Notes under the pieces: generated by a model
The model's database searches: none
The model's input: only the letters and a program-made list of their open reading frames with translations
What the model was told of the DNA's origin: nothing
Shown here: positions 7,878-14,269 of the stretch, in pieces
How the letters are laid out: each line of letters opens with the position of its first letter
Position numbering within the stretch: position 1 is the first letter of the stretch
Assembly: GCA_041753575.1 (NCBI GenBank)
Contig: JBGSUA010000161.1
Location: 1-14,469, forward strand
Length of the DNA stretch: 14,469 nucleotides
From: CG2-30-51-40 sp041753575
GTDB lineage: Bacteria > Desulfobacterota > DSM-4660 > Desulfatiglandales > Desulfatiglandaceae
Direction of reading: 5' to 3'
Program-made: the position numbers and the translations under genes

Positions 7878-8369
7878 GTGAGGTTCTGCCCTCAATGCGG
7901 CGGAAATTTGCTCTTTAGAAAACTTAAATTAAATGAGCCTGAACGGGCGGTTTGCAGCCTGTGCGGAGCGGTAATCTACCAGGATCCTAAGGTGGTGGCC
8001 TGCTGTCTGATTGAAATGGGCGGAAGGATAGCGTTGCTAAAGAGGGATCTAGAGCCTCAGAAATTTAGGTGGGTGCTTCCTGGGGGCTACGTTGACAGGG
8101 GTGAGACTGTGACCGGGGCGGCGGTGCGGGAAGCAAAGGAGGAATGCTGTTTGACAGTCGAGCTGGAAGGATTGCTGGGTGTTTACTCCTACCCTGGAAA
8201 CATCCATGTAGTTATTGTATATAAGGCATCGTACGTCGCAGGTGACCTGCTGCCCGGGGATGAAACCCAGGAGGCAGAATGGTTTTCAAAGGATGAGATC
8301 CCCTGGAAGGATCTGGCCTTTAACAGCACCTCGGATGCCATAAAGGACTATCTGAAAGAAGCAAAATAA
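7878..8369 (+). CDS. Zinc-ribbon Nudix hydrolase
   Basis: A 163-residue protein with an N-terminal four-cysteine zinc ribbon (CPQC at 4-7, CSLC at 26-29) and a Nudix fold. The Nudix box runs from Gly70 to Leu92 (GX5E at 70-76, REAKEE at 84-89); the consensus Gly near its end is replaced by Cys91. Nudix enzymes cleave nucleoside diphosphates linked to another moiety. The zinc-ribbon subgroup includes ADP-ribose and NAD-type pyrophosphatases, but the substrate cannot be read here and the NudC-type SQPWPFPxS motif is absent. I prefer the GTG at 7878, five bases after GAGG and directly before the ribbon. The in-frame TTG at 7842, with GAGGAA nine bases upstream, would add twelve residues. It ends 19 bases before hisD and is probably co-transcribed with it. 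Confidence 0.88.
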   Translation: MRFCPQCGGNLLFRKLKLNEPERAVCSLCGAVIYQDPKVVACCLIEMGGRIALLKRDLEPQKFRWVLPGGYVDRGETVTGAAVREAKEECCLTVELEGLLGVYSYPGNIHVVIVYKASYVAGDLLPGDETQEAEWFSKDEIPWKDLAFNSTSDAIKDYLKEAK

Positions 8370-8388
8370 GAAAGAAAGGGTTGTTCAA

Positions 8389-9690
8389 ATGATAATCGAA
8401 CCCAGGAGGATCGCCGAGCTAGATTCAAAACAGCTTCAGGCGATCATGAATCGCTCAATGGATGATATTTCTTCGGTATATGATCATGTTAGAAATATAG
8501 TCCTAGATGTCAAGAAAGGACGTGACGCGGTGCTCCTTCAGATGTCCAGGGAGTTTAAGGAAGATGTGACGAGCGCGGACCTTGAGGTTGGGGTTCAGGA
8601 TATAAGGAGGGCTTACGAGGAGGTAAGTCCCGATGTGGTTGAAGCCCTTAAAGCCGCTGCCAGGAATATATCCTTTTTCCATCGCTCCCAGAAAGAGAGG
8701 GAAATGTGGTCTGTAGAGATCAGAGAAGGTATCTTGGCCGGACGCCTTACAAGGCCTCTTGACCGCGTAGGTTGCTACATACCCGGGGGGAGGGCTATCT
8801 ATCCAAGCACCATTCTCATGACGGTTATTCCCGCAAGGGAGGCCGGAGTAATGGATATTGTGGCGACGACTCCTGCCGGAAAGGATATGGCCGTAAATCC
8901 CGCCGTACTTGTTGCGGCGGACATAGCCGGATGCGACAGGATCTTTAAGGTTGGAGGACCATGGGGCATAGCTGCTATGGCATTCGGGACCGAAACTATT
9001 CCCCGCGTTGATAAGATAGTGGGACCGGGAAACAAGTATGTGACTGCCGCCAAGATGATTGTTTACGGTCAGGTGGATATAGACTCTCCTGCGGGGCCGA
9101 GCGAGGCGTTGATCCTTGCCGATGGCTCGGCAAATGCCGATTTTATTGCTGCAGACTTTCTGTCTCAGATAGAGCACGACCCGGATTCCTCGGCGGTCGT
9201 TGTCACCACATCTTCTGATATCGCGGCACATGTATGCGAAGTGATTGAACGCGAATACCCCGATCTTCCTCGTAAGGAGATATTTGATTCTTCTCTGGCA
9301 AGGCACTCATGGGTTCTTATCGCCGATGATATGGATGAAGCAATTGACTTTACAAATGATTTTGCCTCCGAGCACCTCCAGATAATGACTGAAGATCCAT
9401 TTATAACATTAAACCGCATAAGACATGCCGGATCCATCTTTCTGGGGCCTTATGCGCCGGTTCCGGTCGGGGACTACGCCTCTGGAACCAATCACGTCCT
9501 TCCAACAGGCCGGTGCGCGAGGATGTTTTCCGGTCTTTCGATAGATGATTTTATCAAGAAACCTACTTTCCAGTATCTGAGCAAGAGCGGGCTTGCCCAT
9601 CTCAAGAACACCGTCGTGACGCTTGCGGAGGCGGAGGGGCTGCCCATGCACGCCAGGGCGGTTAAGGCCCGTTTTATTCAGCGGTCTTGA
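8389..9690 (+). CDS. hisD: Histidinol dehydrogenase
   Basis: HisD catalyses the last two steps of histidine synthesis, oxidising L-histidinol to L-histidine with NAD+, as a zinc-dependent homodimer in the cytosol. The 433-residue length is normal. Expected residues are present at positions matching E. coli with an offset of one or two: Gln260 and His263 (SQIEHD), Asp362 (GDYASGTNHVLPT) and His421 (MHARAV) as zinc ligands, and Glu328-His329 (ASEHLQI) as the catalytic pair. The signatures GCYIPGGRAIYPST and VGPGNKYV are intact. The ATG at 8389 follows AAAGGG at a good distance. It stands alone here without other his genes, behind a Nudix gene and 72 bases before gcvH. Confidence 0.97.
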   Translation: MIIEPRRIAELDSKQLQAIMNRSMDDISSVYDHVRNIVLDVKKGRDAVLLQMSREFKEDVTSADLEVGVQDIRRAYEEVSPDVVEALKAAARNISFFHRSQKEREMWSVEIREGILAGRLTRPLDRVGCYIPGGRAIYPSTILMTVIPAREAGVMDIVATTPAGKDMAVNPAVLVAADIAGCDRIFKVGGPWGIAAMAFGTETIPRVDKIVGPGNKYVTAAKMIVYGQVDIDSPAGPSEALILADGSANADFIAADFLSQIEHDPDSSAVVVTTSSDIAAHVCEVIEREYPDLPRKEIFDSSLARHSWVLIADDMDEAIDFTNDFASEHLQIMTEDPFITLNRIRHAGSIFLGPYAPVPVGDYASGTNHVLPTGRCARMFSGLSIDDFIKKPTFQYLSKSGLAHLKNTVVTLAEAEGLPMHARAVKARFIQRS

Positions 9691-9762
9691 ATTGAGGCCC
9701 TGGAGTTGTTATGAAATTGAGGCAAAGCTGCACTTATATTACTTAATAGGAGGATCATACTG

Positions 9763-10203
9763 ATGGCTGATATCAAAGGCTATAACATGCCGGACGAACT
9801 CTATTATCACAAGGAAAATAGCTGGGCGAGGGTTGAGGGGACAAAGGTCACGGTCGGAATGAGTGATCTTTTTCAAAAGGAGGCAGGAGACATAGTCTTC
9901 GTGGATCTTCCGGATGAGGGCGATGAAGTGAGTCAGGGGGAGGTGTGCGGCAAGATTCAATCCAGGAAGTGGATTGGAAAGCTCGTAAGTCCCGTTTCAG
10001 GGGAGATCCTGGAGACCAACGAGGATCTCGATGACGACACAGGAGTCATCAACCAAGATCCCTATGGCAAGGGGTGGATATTGAAGATAGAGGCGAGCGA
10101 CCTTGAATCGGAGCTGGGAAACCTGATGCAGGGCCAGGCCCTTGTCGTGTTTGTGGAGGCGGAGCTGAAAAGGTCTGAGGAAGAAAAGTCAAAGGCAAAG
10201 TAA
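9763..10203 (+). CDS. gcvH: GcvH-like lipoyl carrier protein (divergent)
   Basis: A 146-residue H-protein-type lipoyl domain. In the glycine cleavage system H-protein shuttles the aminomethyl group on a lipoyl-lysine; GcvH-like proteins also serve as LbpA carriers in sulfur oxidation and as lipoate assembly scaffolds. Matches to the family include VTVGMSDLFQKEAGDIVFVDLP and the tail NQDPYGKGWILKIE. The predicted lipoyl lysine is Lys69, set by spacing to SPVSGEI; Gly80 at +11 is conserved. The usual ESVKA context is replaced by QSRKW, so the Glu three residues before the lysine is Gln66. The C-terminal tail is charged (Lys/Glu/Ser). A strong AGGAGG lies upstream of the ATG. No gcvT or gcvP is in the window; instead a lipoate ligase follows 19 bases later, then a LipS-type enzyme. 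It could be a genuine GcvH or a specialised carrier; the neighbours favour a dedicated assembly partner. Confidence 0.88.
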   Translation: MADIKGYNMPDELYYHKENSWARVEGTKVTVGMSDLFQKEAGDIVFVDLPDEGDEVSQGEVCGKIQSRKWIGKLVSPVSGEILETNEDLDDDTGVINQDPYGKGWILKIEASDLESELGNLMQGQALVVFVEAELKRSEEEKSKAK

Positions 10204-10222
10204 AGGACAGATAAACCAAATT

Positions 10223-11290
10223 ATGGGCGAACAATGGCGTCTTTTCAGGCATGAGGGTATTCCGGTCACCACTGCTGAGGGACTAGGACTGGACGATACA
10301 CTGCCATGGTCGGTAATTAATAAATCTTCGCCGCCAATCCTGCATCTATATAATTTTGTCTCCTCTGCAATCGTCGGGAAATACCAGGATATAACGGCCG
10401 CTCTGCGCCTCGAGCGCTGCAGGGCGAAGGGGATTGAATATAATCGAAGGAGCACCGGCGGGGGTACCGTCATAATGGGGCCTACAGTGGTTGCCCTTGG
10501 ACTGGGTATAAATGTGGACTACCCCGGTCTAAAAAAAGGTATAGGTGGTGTATTCGAGTCGCTTGCAGCAGTCTTGATCCGTACCATGGATACTCTGGGG
10601 GTCAAGGCCGGGTTCCGTCCAAAGAACGATATAGAAGTGGGAGGAAGAAAACTCGCGGGACTTTCAGCGGCGTCAGAGGAGGGCAGGGCGCTTCTATTTC
10701 ACACAAGTCTGCTGGTTGACTTTGATGTGGAGCTGATGACTGAGATCATGAATACGCCCGTTATCAAGTTGCAGGACAAGGGCTATAACTGTTTCAGCCA
10801 GAGGATGACCACCATAAACGAGCAGGCAGGCCGATCCATTTCCATGGGAGAGGTTATGGACGCCATACAGGCCTCATTTGAAGAAGAGTTCCGTATCACA
10901 TTTCGCCGTGATCAGCCTGACGAAAATGAGCTTGAGACTCTGAGGGGTTTCATAAACAACAGATACACCAAGACGGATTGGATATTTTCAAACAGGCATC
11001 CCAGAGCCAGAATGGGCGTTGGACAAATAAAAACCCCTGGGGGGTTGCTGGAGGTCTATCTGTCCCTTTCCGGCTCATCTATAGAACATCTTCTTATTAC
11101 CGGAGATTTCTTTTCAAACAGTGAATACATAAATCGGCTGGAAAACGCTCTCAAATGGACATCGGCTTTAAGGGAAAACATCATTGGAAACCTTGAATCG
11201 GTGTGGGAAGATGGGGCCATCCACGGTGTCGGAATGGATTCCATTGTGGAGGCCATTCTTAAGGCGAAGGACAGCCAGGTGAGACTCTAA
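10223..11290 (+). CDS. Lipoate-protein ligase, fused catalytic and accessory domains (sLpl(AB) type)
   Basis: A 355-residue protein with a biotin/lipoate ligase catalytic domain in residues about 30-220. It shows NRRSTGGGTVIMGP (74-87, matching the RRxxGGG lipoyl-AMP loop) and PKNDIEVGGRKLAGLSAA (133-150), whose Lys143 fits the catalytic lysine. Residues about 235-330 (WIFSNRHPRARMGVG..., LEVYLSLSG, ITGDFF) fit the LplB/C-terminal accessory domain. That single-chain arrangement matches the sLpl(AB) ligases described for the LipS1/LipS2 lipoate pathway; the subclass call is from memory of domain layout and context, not an alignment. The reaction is ATP-dependent attachment of octanoate or lipoate to the carrier lysine. 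It lies 19 bases after the GcvH-like gene and just before the radical SAM gene. The ribosome binding site (AGGACAG) is modest. Confidence 0.85.
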   Translation: MGEQWRLFRHEGIPVTTAEGLGLDDTLPWSVINKSSPPILHLYNFVSSAIVGKYQDITAALRLERCRAKGIEYNRRSTGGGTVIMGPTVVALGLGINVDYPGLKKGIGGVFESLAAVLIRTMDTLGVKAGFRPKNDIEVGGRKLAGLSAASEEGRALLFHTSLLVDFDVELMTEIMNTPVIKLQDKGYNCFSQRMTTINEQAGRSISMGEVMDAIQASFEEEFRITFRRDQPDENELETLRGFINNRYTKTDWIFSNRHPRARMGVGQIKTPGGLLEVYLSLSGSSIEHLLITGDFFSNSEYINRLENALKWTSALRENIIGNLESVWEDGAIHGVGMDSIVEAILKAKDSQVRL

Positions 11291-11324
11291 TGATAGCCCT
11301 TGAGTGCATGAAGACAGGCCAGAT

Positions 11325-12368
11325 ATGAGAAGGAGCAACGGCGGGCAGAGCCCTGAATTTGTCAAGATAAGCTCTGCTACGGCGATATCCCTGGGGCTTG
11401 CAAAGGGATGGATGTACAAGGGCGCCGTCAACCGCTGTGTCAATATGCTGGTGCACTATAAGGAAGGATGCAGTGCCAATTGCGCATACTGCGGACTTGC
11501 AAAGAGGCGACCCGGTACCTACAGTGACAAGAGCTTCATACACGTTGCCTGGCCCGTTCTTCCTACAGATGAGGTGGTAAAGGCGATAAGAACTGCCCCA
11601 CCTTATGTGCGAAGAAGTTGCATCTCAATGATAACAAACGGTAAGTGCCCTGAGCATACAGTGGAAATAGCAAAAATCCTCCTGCTGGGAACCTGTTTGC
11701 CCGTATCGGTGCTGCTGAGCCCGACCGTCATGGATGTGGGACACCTTGTTGAAATGCGACGAATCGGCGTTGACAAGGTCGGGATCGCTCTTGATCTTGC
11801 CACTGAGGATCTTTTCGAAAAATACAGGGGAAAAAGTGTAGGAGGCCCTCATAAGTGGGAACGCTATTGGGAATTTCTCCTAAAGACTGTTGAGATTTTC
11901 GGGAGAAAAAACGTGGGAGCTCATCTTATGGTAGGCATGGGAGAGACCGAGGAAGACATGGTGCGCCTCATGGCCCGATTGTGGAAGGAAGGGGTGGTAA
12001 GCCATCTTTTCTCATTCTTTGCAGAGGAGGGATCAGCCCTTGGCAATAGGCCTCAACCCCCTTGGCCGGTCTATCTCAGGATACAGCTTGCAAGGTATCT
12101 GATTGAAGAGGAACTGGCTGATGTTTCAACCATACGTTTTGACGAGATGGGCCGTGTTTTTGACCTTGGTATTCCGCTTCCTAGCATAGAGAATGTGGTG
12201 TCTAGTGGGGTTCCTTTTATGACCACTGGGTGCACGGGAGGCGATGGTAGAGTTGCCTGCAATCGCCCCTTCGGGAATTGTCTTCCTGGCGAGAGGCAGT
12301 GGAACTATCCCTACCCGCCAGATGCCGATGAACTGGAATTTATCCGGAATGATATTATGTCCAGGTAA
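11325..12368 (+). CDS. LipS-type radical SAM lipoyl synthase component
   Basis: A 347-residue radical SAM protein. Cys49, Cys53 and Cys56 form the CX3CX2C motif that binds the SAM-cleaving [4Fe-4S] cluster (GCSANCAYCGLAKRR). Three late cysteines, 303, 312 and 319 (CX8CX6C), could hold an auxiliary cluster. The opening ISSATAISLGL and the biotin-synthase-like barrel fit the LipS1/LipS2 group, which inserts the two sulfurs into protein-bound octanoate; it is not a LipA, as the RSSSR tail and N-terminal CX4CX5C are absent. I cannot say whether it is LipS1 or LipS2. The adjacent ligase and GcvH-like carrier strongly support a role in lipoate synthesis. The ATG at 11325 is chosen; a GTG at 11304 would add seven residues and neither start has a strong ribosome binding site. 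The partner LipS gene is not in the window. Confidence 0.8.
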   Translation: MRRSNGGQSPEFVKISSATAISLGLAKGWMYKGAVNRCVNMLVHYKEGCSANCAYCGLAKRRPGTYSDKSFIHVAWPVLPTDEVVKAIRTAPPYVRRSCISMITNGKCPEHTVEIAKILLLGTCLPVSVLLSPTVMDVGHLVEMRRIGVDKVGIALDLATEDLFEKYRGKSVGGPHKWERYWEFLLKTVEIFGRKNVGAHLMVGMGETEEDMVRLMARLWKEGVVSHLFSFFAEEGSALGNRPQPPWPVYLRIQLARYLIEEELADVSTIRFDEMGRVFDLGIPLPSIENVVSSGVPFMTTGCTGGDGRVACNRPFGNCLPGERQWNYPYPPDADELEFIRNDIMSR

Positions 12369-12375
12369 AAATATT

Positions 12376-12404
12376 TTGACAACCTCCGGATGGTGTGTTA
12401 GAAA
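12376..12404 (+). promoter_or_regulatory. Promoter of tRNA-Lys
   Basis: A perfect -35 TTGACA (12376-12381), a 17-base spacer and the -10 TAGAAA (12399-12404, four of six consensus) place transcription start near 12411, five bases before the mature tRNA-Lys. It begins eight bases after the lipS stop codon, giving the stable RNA its own promoter. Confidence 0.65.
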
Positions 12405-12415
12405 AAAAGACTTTC

Positions 12416-12492
12416 GGGCCGTTAGCTCAGTTCGGTAGAGCAGCGGACTTTTAATCCGTTGGTCGTGAGTTCAATTCTCGCACGGCCCACCA
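12416..12492 (+). tRNA. tRNA-Lys (anticodon UUU)
   Basis: A complete cloverleaf: acceptor GGGCCGT pairs with ACGGCCC, the D-arm is GCTC...GAGC, the anticodon loop CTTTTAA reads UUU, and the T-arm GTGAG-TTCAATT-CTCGC is standard. Discriminator A and an encoded CCA follow. Confidence 0.97.
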
Positions 12493-12573
12493 CCATCATC
12501 GAGGCAGGGCCTTTGGTCGGGGTAAGCCGGCGAATTCCGTTGCACTCAGCCCCCTAATGGAGGCCCGCACTCA

Positions 12574-12651
12574 GTCCCCATCGTCTAGCCTGGTCCAGGA
12601 CACCGGCCTTTCACGCCGGCAACACCGGTTCAAATCCGGTTGGGGACGCCA
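12574..12651 (+). tRNA. tRNA-Glu (anticodon UUC)
   Basis: Acceptor GTCCCCA pairs with TGGGGAC. The anticodon stem CCGGC/GCCGG encloses the loop CTTTCAC, anticodon UUC. The T-arm has TTCAAAT, the discriminator is G, and CCA is encoded. It lies 81 bases after tRNA-Lys, probably in the same transcript; the spacer has an inverted repeat (GGGCCT at 12507, AGGCCC at 12561). Confidence 0.96.
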
Positions 12652-12657
12652 AAAGTG

Positions 12658-12679
12658 AAAGATCCTTCCGGGATTTTTT
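12658..12679 (+). terminator. Possible terminator after tRNA-Glu
   Basis: AAAGATCC (12658-12665) can pair across TTCCG with GGATTTTT. The stem has one G-U pair and ends in a T-run, seven bases after the tRNA. The T-run is partly inside the stem, so the signal is moderate. Confidence 0.5.
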
Positions 12680-12954
12680 GTGGCGGCTCTGGTGGCTAGC
12701 GTGACTTCCTCCTGAGACATGCAATCACGTGGGCTATCGGAAACTTTATAGGGTTCAAGTCTCTCGGCTAATTATTTCTCACCGCTTGCCTATTCGGAAT
12801 TGTACGCTCCCATAATCGTTCTAGAGTTATTCTGGCCTGGGTTTCTTCAACGGATCGAAAACCCGGTACGCATCTCGTGGCGCCATATCAAGAGACCCCA
12901 AAAGACCACATCTGCGTTCGGATACCTGCGAAGAATCAGTCGAGAGGTGACATT
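12680..12954. other. Stretch with no supported gene
   Basis: No reading frame here looks like a conserved protein; a 60-codon frame at 12800-12982 has no good ribosome binding site or recognisable content. A hairpin with stem GGGTTT/AAACCC (12839-12844 and 12859-12864) is visible, without a T-run. The T-arm-like GGGTTCAAGTC near 12753 lacks the rest of a tRNA. Confidence 0.5.
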
Positions 12955-13134
12955 ATGCCTTTGCTTGGTTATTCCCCCGTGATTATTCTATTCTGGAGCA
13001 ATAATAAGTTGCGGCATGTTTGGAAGGATGGATATAGTCCATTTAACGATAGGGAATCCTCGGGATTTAATATGTTAGAATTTCCGGGCCCCCACCAGGG
13101 GAGCCCGGAGTATAAGGAAATCATAAAGAGTTAA
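12955..13134 (+). CDS. Possible small protein, 59 residues, unknown
   Basis: A short frame opening MPLLGYSPVIILFWSNNKLR with a good ribosome binding site (GAGAGGTG, ending about five bases before the ATG). The first 15 residues are hydrophobic; the rest is polar and ends SPEYKEIIKS. I recognise no family. The last third overlaps a very strong GC hairpin (13084-13108), unusual inside a real gene, so the stretch might instead belong to a structured RNA. The upstream part of the same frame (from 12877) has no start signal as good. It stands alone between tRNA-Glu and a convergent gene. Confidence 0.3.
   Translation: MPLLGYSPVIILFWSNNKLRHVWKDGYSPFNDRESSGFNMLEFPGPHQGSPEYKEIIKS
13084..13108 (+). 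other. Very stable GC hairpin
   Basis: CCGGGCCCCC (13084-13093), loop ACCA, then GGGG, one bulged A (13102) and GCCCGG. Ten base pairs, all G-C. No T-run follows on either strand. It may be an RNA structure acting at the end of two convergent transcripts. Confidence 0.6.
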
Positions 13135-13136
13135 TT

Positions 13137-13153
13137 GCAGAAAATTATTCTGC
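13137..13153 (+). terminator. Short hairpin at convergent gene ends
   Basis: GCAGAA, loop AATTA, TTCTGC is a perfect six-base stem followed on the plus strand by CTTTTCTT. It overlaps the stop codon of the minus-strand 92-residue gene. It could be a weak terminator for plus-strand transcription coming from the tRNA side. Confidence 0.35.
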
Positions 13154-13423
13154 CTTTTCTTGTCCTTCTTTCGTAGTCTTAAGGTCTTTGATCTCTTTTC
13201 TCAAGGCATCAACCTCATCCTTAAGGTTCTTGGAATCGTCGAATTTTTCAGAGGACTTTTTGTCCTTCAATTCTTCAAATCCCAAATAGGCTGCCAGTGC
13301 GCCCCCTAGGATGAGCATCATGGGAACTCCGCCCATCAGAAGACTTAGAAAGTGTGACCACCAGATTACTACTCCTATGACACCAAGTATTAATGCCGCC
13401 AGTCCCCCTGCCAGTGCTGCCAT
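13145..13423 (-). CDS. Small two-helix membrane protein with coiled-coil tail (MamI-like layout)
   Basis: A 92-residue protein with two predicted transmembrane helices (about 3-21 and 28-48) separated by a short turn with WWSHF and a GGVP motif. A highly charged tail follows (about 50-90, Lys/Glu/Asp heptad-like), probably a cytoplasmic coiled coil. From memory, the first 50 residues share the L..AL..G..GV..WW......L.G.VP..L...G pattern of the magnetosome membrane protein MamI. No magnetosome genes are nearby, so it may be a general deltaproteobacterial small membrane protein of unknown role. The gene is well supported: AGGAGGT lies five bases before the ATG at 13423. It is convergent to the tRNA-Lys/Glu side and divergent from the tRNA-tuf array. 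Confidence 0.8.
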   Translation of the reverse strand: MAALAGGLAALILGVIGVVIWWSHFLSLLMGGVPMMLILGGALAAYLGFEELKDKKSSEKFDDSKNLKDEVDALRKEIKDLKTTKEGQEKAE

Positions 13424-13442
13424 AAATTACCTCCTAATAAAC

Positions 13443-13448
13443 ATTATA
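13443..13448 (-). promoter_or_regulatory. Possible -10 element for the 92-residue gene
   Basis: A perfect TATAAT on the minus strand, 20 bases before the ATG. The expected start would fall almost at the ribosome binding site and no good -35 is seen, so it may be chance. Confidence 0.25.
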
Positions 13449-13758
13449 GTTTTAGACGATGTGTCCCGAATCCTTAAGCTGTCCACATAGCACAAGGGAG
13501 AAAATAGTTCAAGCAGTTTATGGCGGGCTGGGCTTTGTGGAAAACCGAGTCCGTCACCCTAGGCCTTAGGCAGTTATTCCTCAAGCTATAGAGCGTAAAA
13601 TAGAGATTATGAAAGAAATATGTCAAAATGACGAACTTAGATCTGAATATAAATAACTGATAGGCCATAAAACCTTTAAAATCTCAAAAACAAGCGTCAA
13701 TAGATATTGTCTCCATGCCTTTTTTGTATTAAACTTACGTTTTATGTCTTAATCCAAT
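13449..13758. other. AT-rich intergenic stretch upstream of the tRNA-tuf array
   Basis: No supported gene; a 64-codon minus-strand frame (13474-13668) has no ribosome binding site or family resemblance. A/T tracts near 13670-13690 and 13720-13735 would suit a strong stable-RNA promoter, but I could not find a convincing -35/-10 pair. Confidence 0.4.
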
Positions 13759-13834
13759 GCCAGCGTAGCTCAGTCGGTAGAGCAACTGACTTGTAATCAG
13801 TGGGTCGGGGGTTCAATTCCCTTCGCTGGCTCCA
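13759..13834 (+). tRNA. tRNA-Thr (anticodon UGU)
   Basis: Acceptor GCCAGCG pairs with CGCTGGC. The anticodon stem ACTGA/TCAGT encloses CTTGTAA, anticodon UGU. T-loop TTCAATT, discriminator T, CCA encoded. First gene of the tRNA-tuf array, equivalent to thrU in E. coli. Confidence 0.97.
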
Positions 13835-13905
13835 GTGGGTGCATTATATAGTAGCAGGAAAAAAAAGAAAGGGAAGAAACGGCACTATTGAAGGCAATTT
13901 TTTAT

Positions 13906-13990
13906 GGAGAGGTTCCCGAGCGGTCAAAGGGAGCAGACTGTAAATCTGCCGGCGTGGCCTTCGGAGGTTCGAATCCTCCCCTCTCCACCA
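13906..13990 (+). tRNA. tRNA-Tyr (anticodon GUA)
   Basis: Acceptor GGAGAGG pairs with CCTCTCC. The anticodon loop CTGTAAA reads GUA, and a long variable arm follows, as expected for bacterial tRNA-Tyr. T-loop TTCGAAT, discriminator A, CCA encoded. Equivalent to tyrU in E. coli. Confidence 0.97.
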
Positions 13991-14073
13991 GAGAAATCCT
14001 TAAATCAGTGCGCGCTTACTTCTGGAATCGGGTTTAGCCTTTCATTCTGGGAGAGCGATCGGTCGGTCAAAAC

Positions 14074-14150
14074 GCGGGAATAGCTCAGTTGGCTAGAGCG
14101 TCAGCCTTCCAAGCTGAGGGTCGCGGGTTCGAATCCCTTTTCCCGCTCCA
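14074..14150 (+). tRNA. tRNA-Gly (anticodon UCC)
   Basis: Acceptor GCGGGAA pairs with TTCCCGC. The anticodon stem TCAGC/GCTGA encloses CTTCCAA, anticodon UCC. T-loop TTCGAAT, discriminator T, CCA encoded. Equivalent to glyT in E. coli. Confidence 0.97.
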
Positions 14151-14190
14151 ATTTTTTCTTGACCTTCGGGCGCACGATCCCGGGCATCTT

Positions 14191-14242
14191 TCACCTTCTG
14201 AGGTGAGGAGCTTACGCGGCGGAGGGACCACGCAAAGGCGTG
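14191..14242 (+). other. Two small hairpins in the tRNA-Gly/tRNA-Thr spacer
   Basis: TCACCT-TCTG-AGGTGA (14191-14206) and CACGC-AAAG-GCGTG (14229-14242) are perfect short stem-loops in the 119-base spacer. They may aid processing of the tRNA precursor; there is no other sign of function. Confidence 0.35.
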
Positions 14243-14269
14243 ACCGTGTAGGTATCTGTGATAAGCTGT

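Noticed and set aside
8503..9306. Minus-strand 267-codon frame opposite hisD
   Set aside because: It lies wholly within hisD, whose catalytic residues are intact; the peptide has no recognisable domain.
12745..12775. Possible tRNA remnant (GGGTTCAAGTC)
   Set aside because: Only a T-loop-like motif is present; no acceptor, D-arm or anticodon arm can be formed around it.
12652..13137. Integrated element inserted at tRNA-Glu
   Set aside because: No repeat of the tRNA 3' end, integrase or mobility gene is visible downstream.
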